A stretch of DNA of 64,000 bases from JAJVID01 sp963743425 (GCA_963743425.1 CAVUPU010000002.1:806001-870000), one strand, 5' to 3'. Positions 35,243 to 44,544 are shown, numbered from the stretch's first letter. The notes: generated by a model from the sequence alone, not told the origin. Program-made: numbers and translations.

Positions 35243-36595
35243 ATGAACAAACGAACCGGCGCCTTCTGCGTGTTGCTGGCGACGCTACTGGCGAGCGCGA
35301 CTGTCGCACAGTCCACTGCCATCACCGCCATTAAAGCGGGCCGCCTGATTGACCCGGAGACCGGGACGGCGGCCGCCAATCAGGTCATCCTCATCGAGGA
35401 TGAGAAGATCAAGGAGGTCGGCGCCAACCTGGCCATTCCCGCCGGGGCGACCGTCATTGATCTGTCGAAGCTCACCGTTCTGCCAGGTCTCGTTGACGCG
35501 CACACGCACATGGCGATTACCTACAAGGAGCGGCCGGAGAACAATTACTACTACCTGACCTACGTTATGGATTCGACGCCGCTTCGCGCGATTCAGGCCG
35601 CGTCAAACGGTATTCAACTGCTCAACGCCGGTTTCACCGTCATTCGCGACGTGGGCAACAACGGAATGTACGCCGATACGGCGCTGCGTCAGGCCATCGA
35701 GCAGGGCTGGCTGCCGGGGCCGACCGTGATTCCGTCGGGCATCATCATCGGCGGCGCCGGCGGGCAGTTCTGGCCTTCGCCGGAGATGTACAAACAGCAC
35801 AATATCGTCTACCCGGAATACATTGACGCCAACAGCCGCGACGAGATCGTCCGCGCCGTTCGGGAAAACATGTTGTTTGGCGCAAAAACGATCAAGCTCT
35901 GTATTGATTGCAAACCGTGGGGTTACTCGGTCGATGAGATCAGGCTGGCGATCAGCGAGGCCGCAAAAGGCGGCTGCAAAGTCGAAGGGCACGTGCAGAC
36001 TCCCGAAGGCGCGCAGCGGGCGATTGACGCGGGCATTCACATCATCGGCCACGGCAATGCGCTGACGCCGGAACATCACCGGCAGATGGCTGAGAAGAGC
36101 ATATTCCTGGCGGGCACCGACACGCCCTTCACCAATTATCGCGGCAGCGAAGCGGCCTTCAAACAAACTGTCGCCAAGCTGCGCTCCGCCTGGGAGAAGA
36201 AGGTTCCGCTGACCTTCTCGACCGACCTCGATTACTGGAACGAGCGGATGAAAGACGAAAAGACCGGCGAATGGCTGAGCCGCGGCGACCTGACAATCGC
36301 TTTTTTGGATACGTGGAAAGCGGCGAACATTCCCCCAGCCGACATCCTTCGCGCGATCACGATCAACGGCTACAAGGCCGCCGACATCATCAAGGAGCGC
36401 GGTCCAATCAAGCCGGGACTATTCGCCGACTTGATCGCGGTCGCGGGTGACCCGCTCACCGACATTGACGCGCTGCGCAAGGTGCAGTTCGTGATGAAGA
36501 ACGGCATGGTCTTCAAAAAGGACGGAGTGATGGCGCCGGAGAAGTTCTTCCATCCCGGCCCGGTCAGGATACCTGGCGGCAGGTATACCCGCTGA
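35243..36595 (+). CDS. Exported metal-dependent amidohydrolase
   Basis: 450 residues from ATG 35243 (GGAGGAGAAACGT upstream), with a signal peptide (AFCVLLATLLASATVAQ). This is an imidazolonepropionase/prolidase-like amidohydrolase. It has an N-terminal beta-sandwich strand set (AGRLIDPETGTAAANQVILI), the metal site VDAHTHM, a buried lysine region FGAKTIKLCID, histidines in VEGHVQTPEGAQRA and HIIGHGNALTPEHH, and a metal aspartate in FSTDLDYW. The C terminus returns to the sandwich (GLFADLIAVAGDPLTDI). Likely hydrolyses dipeptides or cyclic amides outside the cytoplasm. Confidence 0.92.
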   Translation: MNKRTGAFCVLLATLLASATVAQSTAITAIKAGRLIDPETGTAAANQVILIEDEKIKEVGANLAIPAGATVIDLSKLTVLPGLVDAHTHMAITYKERPENNYYYLTYVMDSTPLRAIQAASNGIQLLNAGFTVIRDVGNNGMYADTALRQAIEQGWLPGPTVIPSGIIIGGAGGQFWPSPEMYKQHNIVYPEYIDANSRDEIVRAVRENMLFGAKTIKLCIDCKPWGYSVDEIRLAISEAAKGGCKVEGHVQTPEGAQRAIDAGIHIIGHGNALTPEHHRQMAEKSIFLAGTDTPFTNYRGSEAAFKQTVAKLRSAWEKKVPLTFSTDLDYWNERMKDEKTGEWLSRGDLTIAFLDTWKAANIPPADILRAITINGYKAADIIKERGPIKPGLFADLIAVAGDPLTDIDALRKVQFVMKNGMVFKKDGVMAPEKFFHPGPVRIPGGRYTR

Positions 36596-36627
36596 TAAGG
36601 AATGCGATCATTCATGTCGTTCGTGAC

Positions 36628-36683
36628 GACGTCCTGAAACGATGGAAATCGCCCCTGGGTGCGCATCGCTTCCAGCGTGCCCT
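36628..36683. repeat. Third copy of the GGTACGCATCGCTT dispersed repeat
   Basis: About 55 bases matching 35108-35162 (CGACGTCCTGAA, then CCCTGGGTGCGCATCGCTT). Together with the inverted pair at 35133 it flanks the amidohydrolase gene. The rest of 36596-36877 contains an imperfect CTCCATCCA/TGGATGGAG hairpin but no gene. Confidence 0.8.
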
Positions 36684-36877
36684 CGGCAAGAGGCCCATTT
36701 CTTTTCAATAGATCTCTTGCCTTCACCTTTCCCCTCGATGGATGCTCCATCCACAGCCGATAGGCTTGGATGGAGAGGAAATCGAGACCGGATGTGAGTT
36801 GAAGGGCTTGTCCCTTCGACGAACATACGGTTGACGCTCGCTTCAGGTAAAAAAACAACTAATAGAACTTGCTATTT

Positions 36878-38056
36878 ATGTTAGTATCGCGCGTCGTGAG
36901 GTTGACCCTGCAAACACAACTTTTGCCAGATCGGGATCAAACCAGAAAACTTTCCGCCACGATGCGGGCCTTCAACTCCGCCGCCGATTGGCTCGCAGGC
37001 GAAGCCTTCCGCCTCAAGACGGCTAACAAGGTCGAACTTCAACAACTCTACTACAACCAACTACGCGACGACTTCGGAATCTCGGCCCAGATGGCCATCC
37101 GTTGTATTGCCCAGGTCTGCGAAGCCTACGGCCGCGACAAATCCAAACGCCCTCGCTTCAAGAATTACGCCAGCATCCCTTATGATCAGCGGTTGATGGC
37201 TTTCAAGGGAGTTGACCGTGTTTCCTTGTTGACTCTCGAAGGCCGAACCATCGTTCCGGTTATCATGGGCAAGTACCAGACCGAGCGATTCAATGGAAAA
37301 CACGGCCAATGCGATCTCCTCAGGCGCAAGGACGGCAAGTGGTTTTTGCTTGTGACAGTTGAGGCGTCTGAGGGCGAGCCGATAGCTTCGACCGATTTCA
37401 TCGGAGTTGATTTCGGCGTCGTAAATCTGGCCGTTGATAGCGACGGCGAGATACATCAGGGCGATGATGTCGAACGAACACGACAGCATTATGGAAAAGT
37501 GAAAAGATCGCTTCAGCGAAAAGCGACAAAGCAGAAACGCGCAGGCTTTCGGCCATTGAACGCCAAACGAAAACTGAAAGCGCTCTCGGGCCGAGAGAGG
37601 CGCTTTAAAGCGAATACCAACCATAGGATTGCAAAGAGGATCGTTGCGAAAGCTACAGACACCGGTCGAGGGGTGGCCATCGAAAACCTTGAAGGCATCC
37701 GAAACCGGACACGGTTCAGGAAAAAGCAACGAGATCGCATGAGTAAGTGGGCATTTGCGGAGTTGCGAGGGTATATAGAATACAAGGCGGCGCTGGCCGG
37801 AGTGAAAGTGCAACCTGTAGACCCTCGAAACACGAGCAGGAGATGTCCAGAATGCAATCATGTGAGTGAAAAGAATCGAATAAGACGAGAAGTGTTCCTA
37901 TGCGATGAATGCGAGTATTTCGACCATGCGGACATCGTAGGGGCGAAAAACATTCGATCAGGCGCGCTAGTCATCGCGCGCGAAGTCTCCGCAGCGGCTG
38001 CTGGCCGCGTAAGCCGAGAGACAAGCTCCATCTACAATCGCGGAGCGTCAGCGTAG
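36878..38056 (+). CDS. tnpB: TnpB, RNA-guided nuclease of an IS200/IS605-group element (no TnpA)
   Basis: 392 residues, of normal TnpB length. Start ATG 36878 is the third of the available in-frame sites and fits the family (LVSRVVRLTLQTQLLPDRDQ). The split RuvC domain is complete: aspartate 178 (FIGVDFGVVNLA), glutamate 269 (GVAIENLEGI) and aspartate 352 (DHADIVGAKNI). The zinc ribbon has C323, C326, C342 and C345 (CPECN and CDECE). A catalytically intact enzyme is therefore expected. No TnpA gene is present, so the element is of the solitary (IS1341-like) kind. A hairpin over the stop codon marks the likely right end and guide RNA. Confidence 0.93.
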   Translation: MLVSRVVRLTLQTQLLPDRDQTRKLSATMRAFNSAADWLAGEAFRLKTANKVELQQLYYNQLRDDFGISAQMAIRCIAQVCEAYGRDKSKRPRFKNYASIPYDQRLMAFKGVDRVSLLTLEGRTIVPVIMGKYQTERFNGKHGQCDLLRRKDGKWFLLVTVEASEGEPIASTDFIGVDFGVVNLAVDSDGEIHQGDDVERTRQHYGKVKRSLQRKATKQKRAGFRPLNAKRKLKALSGRERRFKANTNHRIAKRIVAKATDTGRGVAIENLEGIRNRTRFRKKQRDRMSKWAFAELRGYIEYKAALAGVKVQPVDPRNTSRRCPECNHVSEKNRIRREVFLCDECEYFDHADIVGAKNIRSGALVIAREVSAAAAGRVSRETSSIYNRGASA

Positions 38057-38070
38057 CGATTTAGATGGAG
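38026..38070 (+). ncRNA. Candidate omega-RNA / right-end hairpin of the TnpB element
   Basis: CTCCATCTACAATCGC (38026-38041) pairs with GCGATTTAGATGGAG (38056-38070), one bulged base, across the tnpB stop codon. TnpB guide RNAs are made from the 3' end of the gene and end at the element boundary, so the guide would start downstream of about 38071. The exact boundary is not determined. Confidence 0.5.
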
Positions 38071-38118
38071 TAGGTGACTCCGGTTCCGGGCAATGCGCCA
38101 GGCAAACAATAATCAGTT

Positions 38119-38146
38119 GGCGCAGTACCGCGCGCGGTACTGCGCC
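38119..38146. repeat. Perfect 28-base palindrome (family B)
   Basis: GGCGCAGTACCGCG followed directly by its reverse complement, 11 bases before the tannase start. It may be near or just outside the TnpB element end. Confidence 0.88.
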
Positions 38147-38156
38147 GGTTCCCAAT

Positions 38157-39794
38157 ATGAGGCTCTCAATGAATAGGACATCACGACGCAAATTCCGTTG
38201 GCAGTGGTTGGCTGTCCTGCCGCTTCTGGCGCTCGCGCTCGGCTCTGTCTCCGCCGCCACGTGCGAAGGACTGGCCGAGTTGAAACTGCCCAACACGACG
38301 ATCACGTCGGCGCAATCTGTAGCAGCGGGGGCGTTCACTCCGCCGACAGGTTCCGCCGCGCCGTACAAAGGATTGCCTGCCTTTTGTCGTGTAGCCGGCG
38401 TGATCAAACCGACGAATGATTCGGAGATCAAGTTTGAAGTCTGGCTGCCGAGCGCGAATTGGAATGGCAAATTCCATGGCATCGGCAATGGCGGCTTCGC
38501 CGGTTCAATCTCTTACCAGGGGCTGGCAGGCGCGTTGGCGCGCGGGTACGCTACGGCTTCGACCGACACCGGGCACAGCGGCGGGGATGCGAGTTGGGCG
38601 TTGGGACATCCAGAAAAGCTTGTGGATTACGGCTATCGCGCGATTCACGAGATGACCGAGAAGGCCAAGCTGGTCGTCAAGGCGTTCTATGGCGAAGGCC
38701 CGAAGCGCTCGTATTTCGCCAGTTGCTCGAATGGCGGGCGACAAGGGTTGATGGAGGCGCAGCGCTATCCCAATGATTACGACGGCATCGTTGCCGGCGC
38801 GCCGGCGAACGCCTTCACTCAGATCCTCACCGGCTTTGCCTGGAATATGCAGATGACGCTGAGCGATCCGGCCAGCTACATCCCGGCGAAAAAACTGAAA
38901 GCCATAGAGGCAGCCGCGCTCGTGGCTTGCGACTCGCGTGACGGGGTGACCGATGGCGTGCTGGATGATCCGACAAAATGCGGATTCGACCCGGCGGTTC
39001 TGCTGTGCAAAGGCGCTGAAACCGACGAGTGTCTGACTGAAAAGCAGGTCGCCGCGCTGAAGAAAATTTATGCCGGTCCGCACAATTCCAAAGGACAGCA
39101 AATCATCCCCGGCTTTACTCCGGGCGGCGAAACAGGGCTGGGCGGTTGGATAGCGTGGATCACGGGGGCGACGCCCACGGCGGCCCTGCAATTCTTTTTC
39201 TCCACACAAGCATTCAAGAACATGGTCTACAGCGATCCGAAATGGGACTACAAGACCTTCGATCTGGAACGCGACGGCAAGCTGGCTGATGAAAAACTGG
39301 CGCCGGTGTTGAATGCGACCGATCCGAACTTGAAAGCGTTCAGCGCGCGCGGTGGCAAGCTGATTCTTTATCACGGTTGGAATGACGCCGCGCTGCCGCC
39401 GGTTAACACCATCAACTATTTTCAGAGCGTCATGGCAAAACTGGGGCAGCGTCAGGCAAACAGCTTTATGCGGCTGTATATGGCCCCGGGCGTGCAGCAT
39501 TGCGCAGGCGGCCCCGGCCCGGACAGCTTCGGCCAGATGGTCACCAGCGCGCAATCCGACCCGCAGCATGATCTGACGCTGGCGCTCGAACGTTGGGTGG
39601 AACAGGGCGTCGCGCCGGATCGGGTCATCGCCACGAAACGCCAGGGCGCGAATCCGCAGACTCCGGCGTTGCGCACGCGCCCGCTTTGCCCTTATCCGCA
39701 AGTAGCCCGCTACAAAGGAAGCGGCAGCACGGATGACGCGGCGAATTTCAACTGCGTGGTGGAGCAGCCCGGCCAGAAAAAGAAAAAGTTATGA
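38157..39794 (+). CDS. Exported tannase/feruloyl esterase family protein
   Basis: 545 residues with a signal peptide (LAVLPLLALALGSVSAATC). Tannase family motifs follow: PAFCRVAGVIKPTNDSEIKFEVWLP, FHGIGNGGFAGSI, the nucleophile SCSNGGRQGLMEAQRYP, a lid domain with cysteine pairs (CDSRDGVTDGVLDDPTKC), and the acid/base region YHGWNDAALPP with QHCAGGPGPD. The CS-D-HC arrangement, with a disulfide joining nucleophile and histidine neighbours, appears complete. It should cleave ester bonds of plant phenolics (gallate or ferulate). Start may be M1 (38157) or M5 (38169). Ends convergently, overlapping the iminopeptidase gene by six bases. Confidence 0.92.
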   Translation: MRLSMNRTSRRKFRWQWLAVLPLLALALGSVSAATCEGLAELKLPNTTITSAQSVAAGAFTPPTGSAAPYKGLPAFCRVAGVIKPTNDSEIKFEVWLPSANWNGKFHGIGNGGFAGSISYQGLAGALARGYATASTDTGHSGGDASWALGHPEKLVDYGYRAIHEMTEKAKLVVKAFYGEGPKRSYFASCSNGGRQGLMEAQRYPNDYDGIVAGAPANAFTQILTGFAWNMQMTLSDPASYIPAKKLKAIEAAALVACDSRDGVTDGVLDDPTKCGFDPAVLLCKGAETDECLTEKQVAALKKIYAGPHNSKGQQIIPGFTPGGETGLGGWIAWITGATPTAALQFFFSTQAFKNMVYSDPKWDYKTFDLERDGKLADEKLAPVLNATDPNLKAFSARGGKLILYHGWNDAALPPVNTINYFQSVMAKLGQRQANSFMRLYMAPGVQHCAGGPGPDSFGQMVTSAQSDPQHDLTLALERWVEQGVAPDRVIATKRQGANPQTPALRTRPLCPYPQVARYKGSGSTDDAANFNCVVEQPGQKKKKL

Positions 39795-40742
39795 CATCTG
39801 GATTCTAAAGCGATCCGTCGCTTCAACAAGCGCGCTAGTGATGCCCGGTTCAGTGACTGAATGTCCCGCATCGCCAACGACAATAAACTCCGCCTCAGGC
39901 CAGGCGCGATGGAGCGCCCACGCGCTCATCATCGGGCAAACCATGTCGTACCGGCCTTGAACAATTACGGCGGGGATATGGCGAATCTTGTCAACATTTT
40001 CGAGCAGGTAGTTGTCGGTCTCGAAAAACGTATTGTTTATGAAGTAATGCGCTTCGATGCGGGCAAGCGAAAGCGCCTTGTGCGCCTCGCTGAAATCATC
40101 GATCAACTTTTGATTGGGTATCAGCTTCGATGTGCTGCCTTCCCAGGCGCTCCATGCTCGCGCAGCTTCCAGACGAACTGATTCATCATCGCTGGTCAGC
40201 CGGCGGTAGTAGGCTTCGAGCATATTGCCGCGCTCGGATTCAGGGATGACGCTCTCGTATTGCTCCCACACGTCCGGGAAGATTGCGCTCGCGCCTTCCT
40301 GATAAAACCATTCGATCTCCTTCGGACGGCACAGGAATATGCCGCGCAACACCAGCGAGCTAACACAATCCGGGTGGGTCTGCGCGTAGGTTAGAGCAAG
40401 AGTGCTTCCCCACGAACCGCCAAAGACCATCCACTTTTCAACACCCAGATGCTGGCGCAACCGCTCGATGTCCGAGACCAGATGCCAGGTTGTGTTTTCT
40501 TCCAGGGAAGCATGCGGAGCGCTGGCGCCTGAGCCTCGTTGATCGAACAGTACAATTCGATAAGCTCCCGGATCGAAGAATCGGCGATAGTCTGCGGTCA
40601 ATCCGCCGCCAGGGCCACCGTGAAGAAAGACAACGGGCTGACCGTCAGGATTCCCGCACTGCTCGTAATAAATGTCATGGATTTCGGATACTTTCAGCAT
40701 CCCTTGCTCATAAGGCTCTATCGGATCGTAAAGAGTTTTCAT
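39789..40742 (-). CDS. pip: Proline iminopeptidase (alpha/beta-hydrolase, S33)
   Basis: 317 residues from ATG 40742 (AGGTGAATTG upstream); the open frame extends 270 bases further but translates a repeat element. Typical start MKTLYDPIEPYEQGMLKVS, oxyanion loop VVFLHGGPGGG, RIVLFDQRGSGAS, nucleophile GGSWGSTLALTYA, aspartate region IVQGRYDMVCPM and histidine GDAGHS. It releases N-terminal proline from peptides in the cytoplasm. The 3' end overlaps the convergent tannase gene by six bases. Confidence 0.94.
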   Translation of the reverse strand: MKTLYDPIEPYEQGMLKVSEIHDIYYEQCGNPDGQPVVFLHGGPGGGLTADYRRFFDPGAYRIVLFDQRGSGASAPHASLEENTTWHLVSDIERLRQHLGVEKWMVFGGSWGSTLALTYAQTHPDCVSSLVLRGIFLCRPKEIEWFYQEGASAIFPDVWEQYESVIPESERGNMLEAYYRRLTSDDESVRLEAARAWSAWEGSTSKLIPNQKLIDDFSEAHKALSLARIEAHYFINNTFFETDNYLLENVDKIRHIPAVIVQGRYDMVCPMMSAWALHRAWPEAEFIVVGDAGHSVTEPGITSALVEATDRFRIQMS

Positions 40743-40765
40743 CAATTCACCTACAGTTGAAGAAT

Positions 40766-41092
40766 GTGTGGGACAATTTGCCAAACTTATCATTACCCAC
40801 ATCTTTTCTCTTTTGCGCCGGAGGCGCGGCGGGAGATTAGCCGGTGGTGGAACCACCGGAAAGCCCGTCATTATTGCCTTTGCGCCCCGGCAGGGGCGCG
40901 GGACCGAAGTGCGGTGGAAGAAATTTCGTTGTTCAGAGTTCCGTCCAGCACCCCTGCCGGGGTGCGATGCATCGGCGCTCGGTTTCCGGTGGTTCCACCA
41001 CCGGCTAATACCCACCGCCCTTTCAGGGCGAAAAGCAGGAATCGCCGAACGCGAAAAATGTGGGTAATGACAAGTTTGCCAAATTGTCCCAC
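40766..41092. mobile_element. MITE-like element with nested inverted repeats
   Basis: 327 bases without a gene. Outer arms of 35 bases (40768-40802 and 41058-41092) match with two differences (GTGGGACAATTTGCCAAAC and its complement). Inside, a perfect 24-bp pair (40836-40859 and 40986-41009) carries GGTGGTGGAACCACC. Near the centre are two small palindromes, at 40882-40899 and 40948-40965. This layered structure is that of a non-autonomous transposable element. Confidence 0.82.
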
Positions 41093-41100
41093 TATCATGT

Positions 41101-42216
41101 CTAAAAGAAGACCCGCTGAATGAACCAGTAACTTCCCGCCAGGATCACGATCACTGAACCGATGGTCGCGACTCGCGCGCCCAACGCCTTATTACGATTG
41201 CGCAGCGCCGCGAGCAGTGATGCCACGACCACGACGATGCAAACCTGCCCGATCTCCACGCCGAGATTGAACGAGAAGAGCGACCAGCCGAGCGCCTGGC
41301 GCGGCAATCCGAATTCCCGCAACACTCCGGCAAATCCGAACCCATGCACCAGGCCGAAGAAGAAGGCTATCCAGGCGCGCAAATCCCAGCCCGTTTTGCC
41401 GACCATCAGGTTGTCGACGCCGACATAAACAATGCTAAGCGCAATAGCCGGCTCGATCAGCCAGACCGGAGGATTGACCACGTCCAGCGCAGCGAGCGAG
41501 AGGGTGATGCTGTGTGCGATGGTGAAGGCGGTGACGATGGTCAGCAACCGCAGCAAGCTTCCGCCCATCAGCAACAGCCCCACGATGAAGAGGATGTGAT
41601 CAGGCCCGATGAAGATGTGATAGATCCCGCCGGGGATGAACTTTTTCACGACGGCCAGCGTGACTTGCCGGCTGCCGGTAAAGTAGTCGAGGGTCGTATG
41701 GTCTTTATTGAAGATTTCCTGATGAACCAGAAGCCCTTCTTCATAAATGTTGAGGAAGGTCTGGTGCTCCGGTTCGTAGGTAAAGAGCGCGCACTGAATC
41801 CCGAGCAAAGCCGGAAACGACTTCGTGGCAAAGCGCAGATGCAGCGCCACTGCTTGCCGATCAGGCAATGGTTCAATGCGCAGCAGCTCCAAATCGAGCG
41901 CCTGGCCATCAGCCGCCAGCAGTAAGCGGGACCGTAAGAGGCTCAGGATGGCCTCCTTCTTCGACTCAATCGTCAACGGGTCGAGCAGCGATTCGGCAGG
42001 CGTCACATTCAACTCGTGAGCGAGATATGTAACGTGCGCGACTAGAGAGCCTTCCAGTCGGCCCAGGCTCTGGCCCAAACGCAGATCGAGATAGCTGAAC
42101 GGGACCGGATGAGCGTAAATGGGCGCGACCAGCCGGGCCAGGACCATCAAAAGCAAAGCCGCGCGGAGTAAGCTCGATTCCGCTACGGCTTTGCGACTTG
42201 TGAATTCCTGGCGCAT
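41101..42216 (-). CDS. HupE/UreJ-type membrane protein
   Basis: 371 residues: an N-terminal signal or anchor (LLRAALLLMVLARLVAPIYA), an extracytoplasmic region to about residue 200, then six membrane segments. The second part bears the HupE/UreJ_2 motifs IFIGPDHILFIVGLLLMGG, FTIAHSITLSLAAL and FFGLVHGFGFAGVL. Histidines in these segments are thought to handle nickel or other metals in relatives. No urease or hydrogenase genes are nearby, so its role here is open. A metallo-beta-lactamase-fold gene lies 40 bases upstream on the same strand. Confidence 0.85.
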   Translation of the reverse strand: MRQEFTSRKAVAESSLLRAALLLMVLARLVAPIYAHPVPFSYLDLRLGQSLGRLEGSLVAHVTYLAHELNVTPAESLLDPLTIESKKEAILSLLRSRLLLAADGQALDLELLRIEPLPDRQAVALHLRFATKSFPALLGIQCALFTYEPEHQTFLNIYEEGLLVHQEIFNKDHTTLDYFTGSRQVTLAVVKKFIPGGIYHIFIGPDHILFIVGLLLMGGSLLRLLTIVTAFTIAHSITLSLAALDVVNPPVWLIEPAIALSIVYVGVDNLMVGKTGWDLRAWIAFFFGLVHGFGFAGVLREFGLPRQALGWSLFSFNLGVEIGQVCIVVVVASLLAALRNRNKALGARVATIGSVIVILAGSYWFIQRVFF

Positions 42217-42256
42217 CCCTGTGTTTCGGCGGCTTAGGCGGCGGTTGATCGGTTCT

Positions 42257-43126
42257 CTACTTCAGCTCAGAGTAGATCGCGGTGACATTGGACTTCAAAC
42301 GCCCCATGTTGTAGTCCTTGTATTTTTCGGGCAGCTTGATGTCCGTCCCGGCCTGGTCGGCGTTCTTGCCGTCCTTTTTAGCCTGCTCGACGGTGGCCAC
42401 AAGGTCGCGCACGAACTCCCCATACTCTTTGAAATCGTTCCAGGTCATCACCGTGCTGTGGCCGGGAATGACGGACTCGACGCCCTTGATTCCGGACGCA
42501 GCCTTGATCAAAGACTTGGGATATTCCAGGCCGCTGCCGCCGTTGTTGATGTCCATAATGGGGGTGGCTTTGGCGGGAAACATATCGCCGGCGTGCATGA
42601 CTTTCAGAGCGCGAAAGACAATAAACGTATCACCGCCGGTGTGGCCGCGACCGAAGTGATAGAGATCGATCTTATCGGCGCCACTCAGCAAGCTGAGCTT
42701 GTCCTTGTAGGTCTTCCCGGGCAGGAACTTCTTGTTTTCCTCGGACTGAAACTGGGGCATCTTCTCCATGCTCGCCTTGCAATTCTCGTGGGCGACGAAC
42801 TCCACCGCGCCGGTAAATGCGCTGTTGCCTCCCACGTGATCGCCGTGAGTATGCGTGTTGATGACCATCGTCACAGGTTTGGGAGTGACCGATTTGATCT
42901 TCTCCAGGATGTCCGGGCCGTTGTTCTGGAATTTCGTATCCACGACGACGACGCCTTTTTCGGTGATGAAGGCTGCGGTGTTTCCGCCACTGCCGGTGAT
43001 CATGTACAAGTTGTCTTTTACTTTCTGAATTTCGAGCGCAGCCGGCGGCCTCTGTTGTTGTTGAGCGGCCATCAGAGAAATCGCGCCAGCGAGCAAAAGC
43101 CCTGACAATACTGCCAGTCGTTTCAT
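42257..43126 (-). CDS. Exported metallo-beta-lactamase-fold hydrolase
   Basis: 289 residues with a signal peptide (LAVLSGLLLAGAISLMAAQ). The zinc motif is HTHGDHVGGN, with further ligands expected at LYHFGRGHTGGDTFI and in PGHSTVMTW, as in the MBL superfamily. The ATG has GGAGGTTCTTT upstream. It is close to and in the same direction as the HupE-like gene, so the two are likely co-transcribed. Substrate is not predictable. Confidence 0.9.
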   Translation of the reverse strand: MKRLAVLSGLLLAGAISLMAAQQQQRPPAALEIQKVKDNLYMITGSGGNTAAFITEKGVVVVDTKFQNNGPDILEKIKSVTPKPVTMVINTHTHGDHVGGNSAFTGAVEFVAHENCKASMEKMPQFQSEENKKFLPGKTYKDKLSLLSGADKIDLYHFGRGHTGGDTFIVFRALKVMHAGDMFPAKATPIMDINNGGSGLEYPKSLIKAASGIKGVESVIPGHSTVMTWNDFKEYGEFVRDLVATVEQAKKDGKNADQAGTDIKLPEKYKDYNMGRLKSNVTAIYSELK

Positions 43127-43260
43127 AAAGAACCTCCAGTGATGATTTGTGTACCCCTTTCTGAACCGCGATCATATATGCCGATCCCGTTGTTCACAAG
43201 GATAACGAGGCGCCCCGCCACTGTGGTTACCTGAGAGCCTTGATGATAGACTGCGCCCGT

Positions 43261-44484
43261 ATGAAGACGTCCGATATCGCCGAACGCATCCTGCATTTCA
43301 ATCAAGGCCGCCATCCGGAGTTGTTGCGCATGAAGCTGGAGAGATTGCGCCAGGATGCGTTCGTCTTTTTTCGCGGAACCTGTCATCTCTTCTACGAAGA
43401 GTGGCCGGCGGATTCGGTGTTGAACGAGGCGCCGCGCGTATGGCTGTGTGGCGACCTCCATCTGGAAAACTTCGGCAGCTTCAAAGCCGACAATCGGCTG
43501 GTTCATTTTGATATCAATGACTTCGACGAAGCTGAGTTGGCTCCCTGCACGTGGGACGTGGCGCGGCTGTTGACCAGCGTGCTGCTGGGCGCGGACAGCT
43601 TGAGGATCAGGCGGCGGGATAGGCAAACGGCATGTCAGGTCTGTCTAGACGCTTACTGCCGGGCGCTGGCGACAGGCCGCGCGCGCTGGGTGGAACGCGA
43701 GACGGCCAAAGGGCTGGTGCGGGATCTGTTGGAGAGTTTGAGTGAGCGGCGGCGCAAGCGGTTTTTGAATGAGCGCGCCAAATTGGTGAATGGGAAGCGG
43801 CGATTCCGCGCGAAGCACCCGCGCATGTTGCCGGTGACCGGGGCCGAACGCGCGCAGATCAAAGCGTTCTTCAAAACGTGGGCGGCGAAACAGTCCAATC
43901 CCGAATTCTTCCGGCTGCTCGACGTTGCGCACCGGATTGCGGGCACAGGCAGCCTGGGGATTGACCGGTACGTGGCGCTGATCGAAGGCGACGGTAGCCC
44001 GAACGACAACTATCTGCTCGATCTGAAAGAGGCGCGCCCTTCGGCGCTGACGCCGTTGGTCCGGAAGCTGGGCTTGTCCCAACCGGACTGGCCCAATGAG
44101 GCGGCGCGTATCATCGCGGTCAAAGAGCGGGTGCTGAGCACGCCGCCGGCTCTGCTCGCCGCTGTCGAGTTCGCGGGCAAGTCATTCTCCGTCTGTGAGC
44201 TGGAGCCGACGCAGGATAGGATCAACCTGGCGAGTTGCGACGGCGATCTCAAACGGCTGCAACCGGTCTTCGAAACGATGGGCGAGTTGACTGCCTGGAG
44301 CCAATTGCGCGGCGGCGGACGGCAGGGCTCAGCCATCGCGGACGAATTGATCGCGTTCGCCGAACGCCCGCAATGGCGGCGGGATTTGCTCCGCGCCGCA
44401 CAGGATTTTCACGACCGTGTCGTGGCGGATTACCAGGCCTATTGCGCGGCTTACGAACGCGGCATTGCAAAGACGATATCCTGA
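43261..44484 (+). CDS. DUF2252 family protein
   Basis: 407 residues from ATG 43261. Conserved family blocks are FFRGTCHLFYEEWP, WLCGDLHLENFGSF and FDINDFDEAELAPCTWDVARL, which resemble the catalytic segment of kinase-like (APH-type) phosphotransferases, and later GSLGIDRYVALIEGDG with NYLLDLKEA. The C terminus has FHDRVVADYQAYCAAYE. Function is uncharacterised; the kinase-like resemblance is noted in the family but no substrate is known. It stands alone, divergent from the MBL gene. Confidence 0.88.
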   Translation: MKTSDIAERILHFNQGRHPELLRMKLERLRQDAFVFFRGTCHLFYEEWPADSVLNEAPRVWLCGDLHLENFGSFKADNRLVHFDINDFDEAELAPCTWDVARLLTSVLLGADSLRIRRRDRQTACQVCLDAYCRALATGRARWVERETAKGLVRDLLESLSERRRKRFLNERAKLVNGKRRFRAKHPRMLPVTGAERAQIKAFFKTWAAKQSNPEFFRLLDVAHRIAGTGSLGIDRYVALIEGDGSPNDNYLLDLKEARPSALTPLVRKLGLSQPDWPNEAARIIAVKERVLSTPPALLAAVEFAGKSFSVCELEPTQDRINLASCDGDLKRLQPVFETMGELTAWSQLRGGGRQGSAIADELIAFAERPQWRRDLLRAAQDFHDRVVADYQAYCAAYERGIAKTIS

Positions 44485-44544
44485 CTCGGTGGTATCGGAA
44501 TATTCATCACTTTCACCACCCGATGAGTGAGAGGCGATATGCCC

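Noticed and set aside
40743..41015. N-terminal extension of the proline iminopeptidase
   Set aside because: It translates the MITE-like element. The family start MKTLYDPIEP is at 40742 with its own ribosome site.
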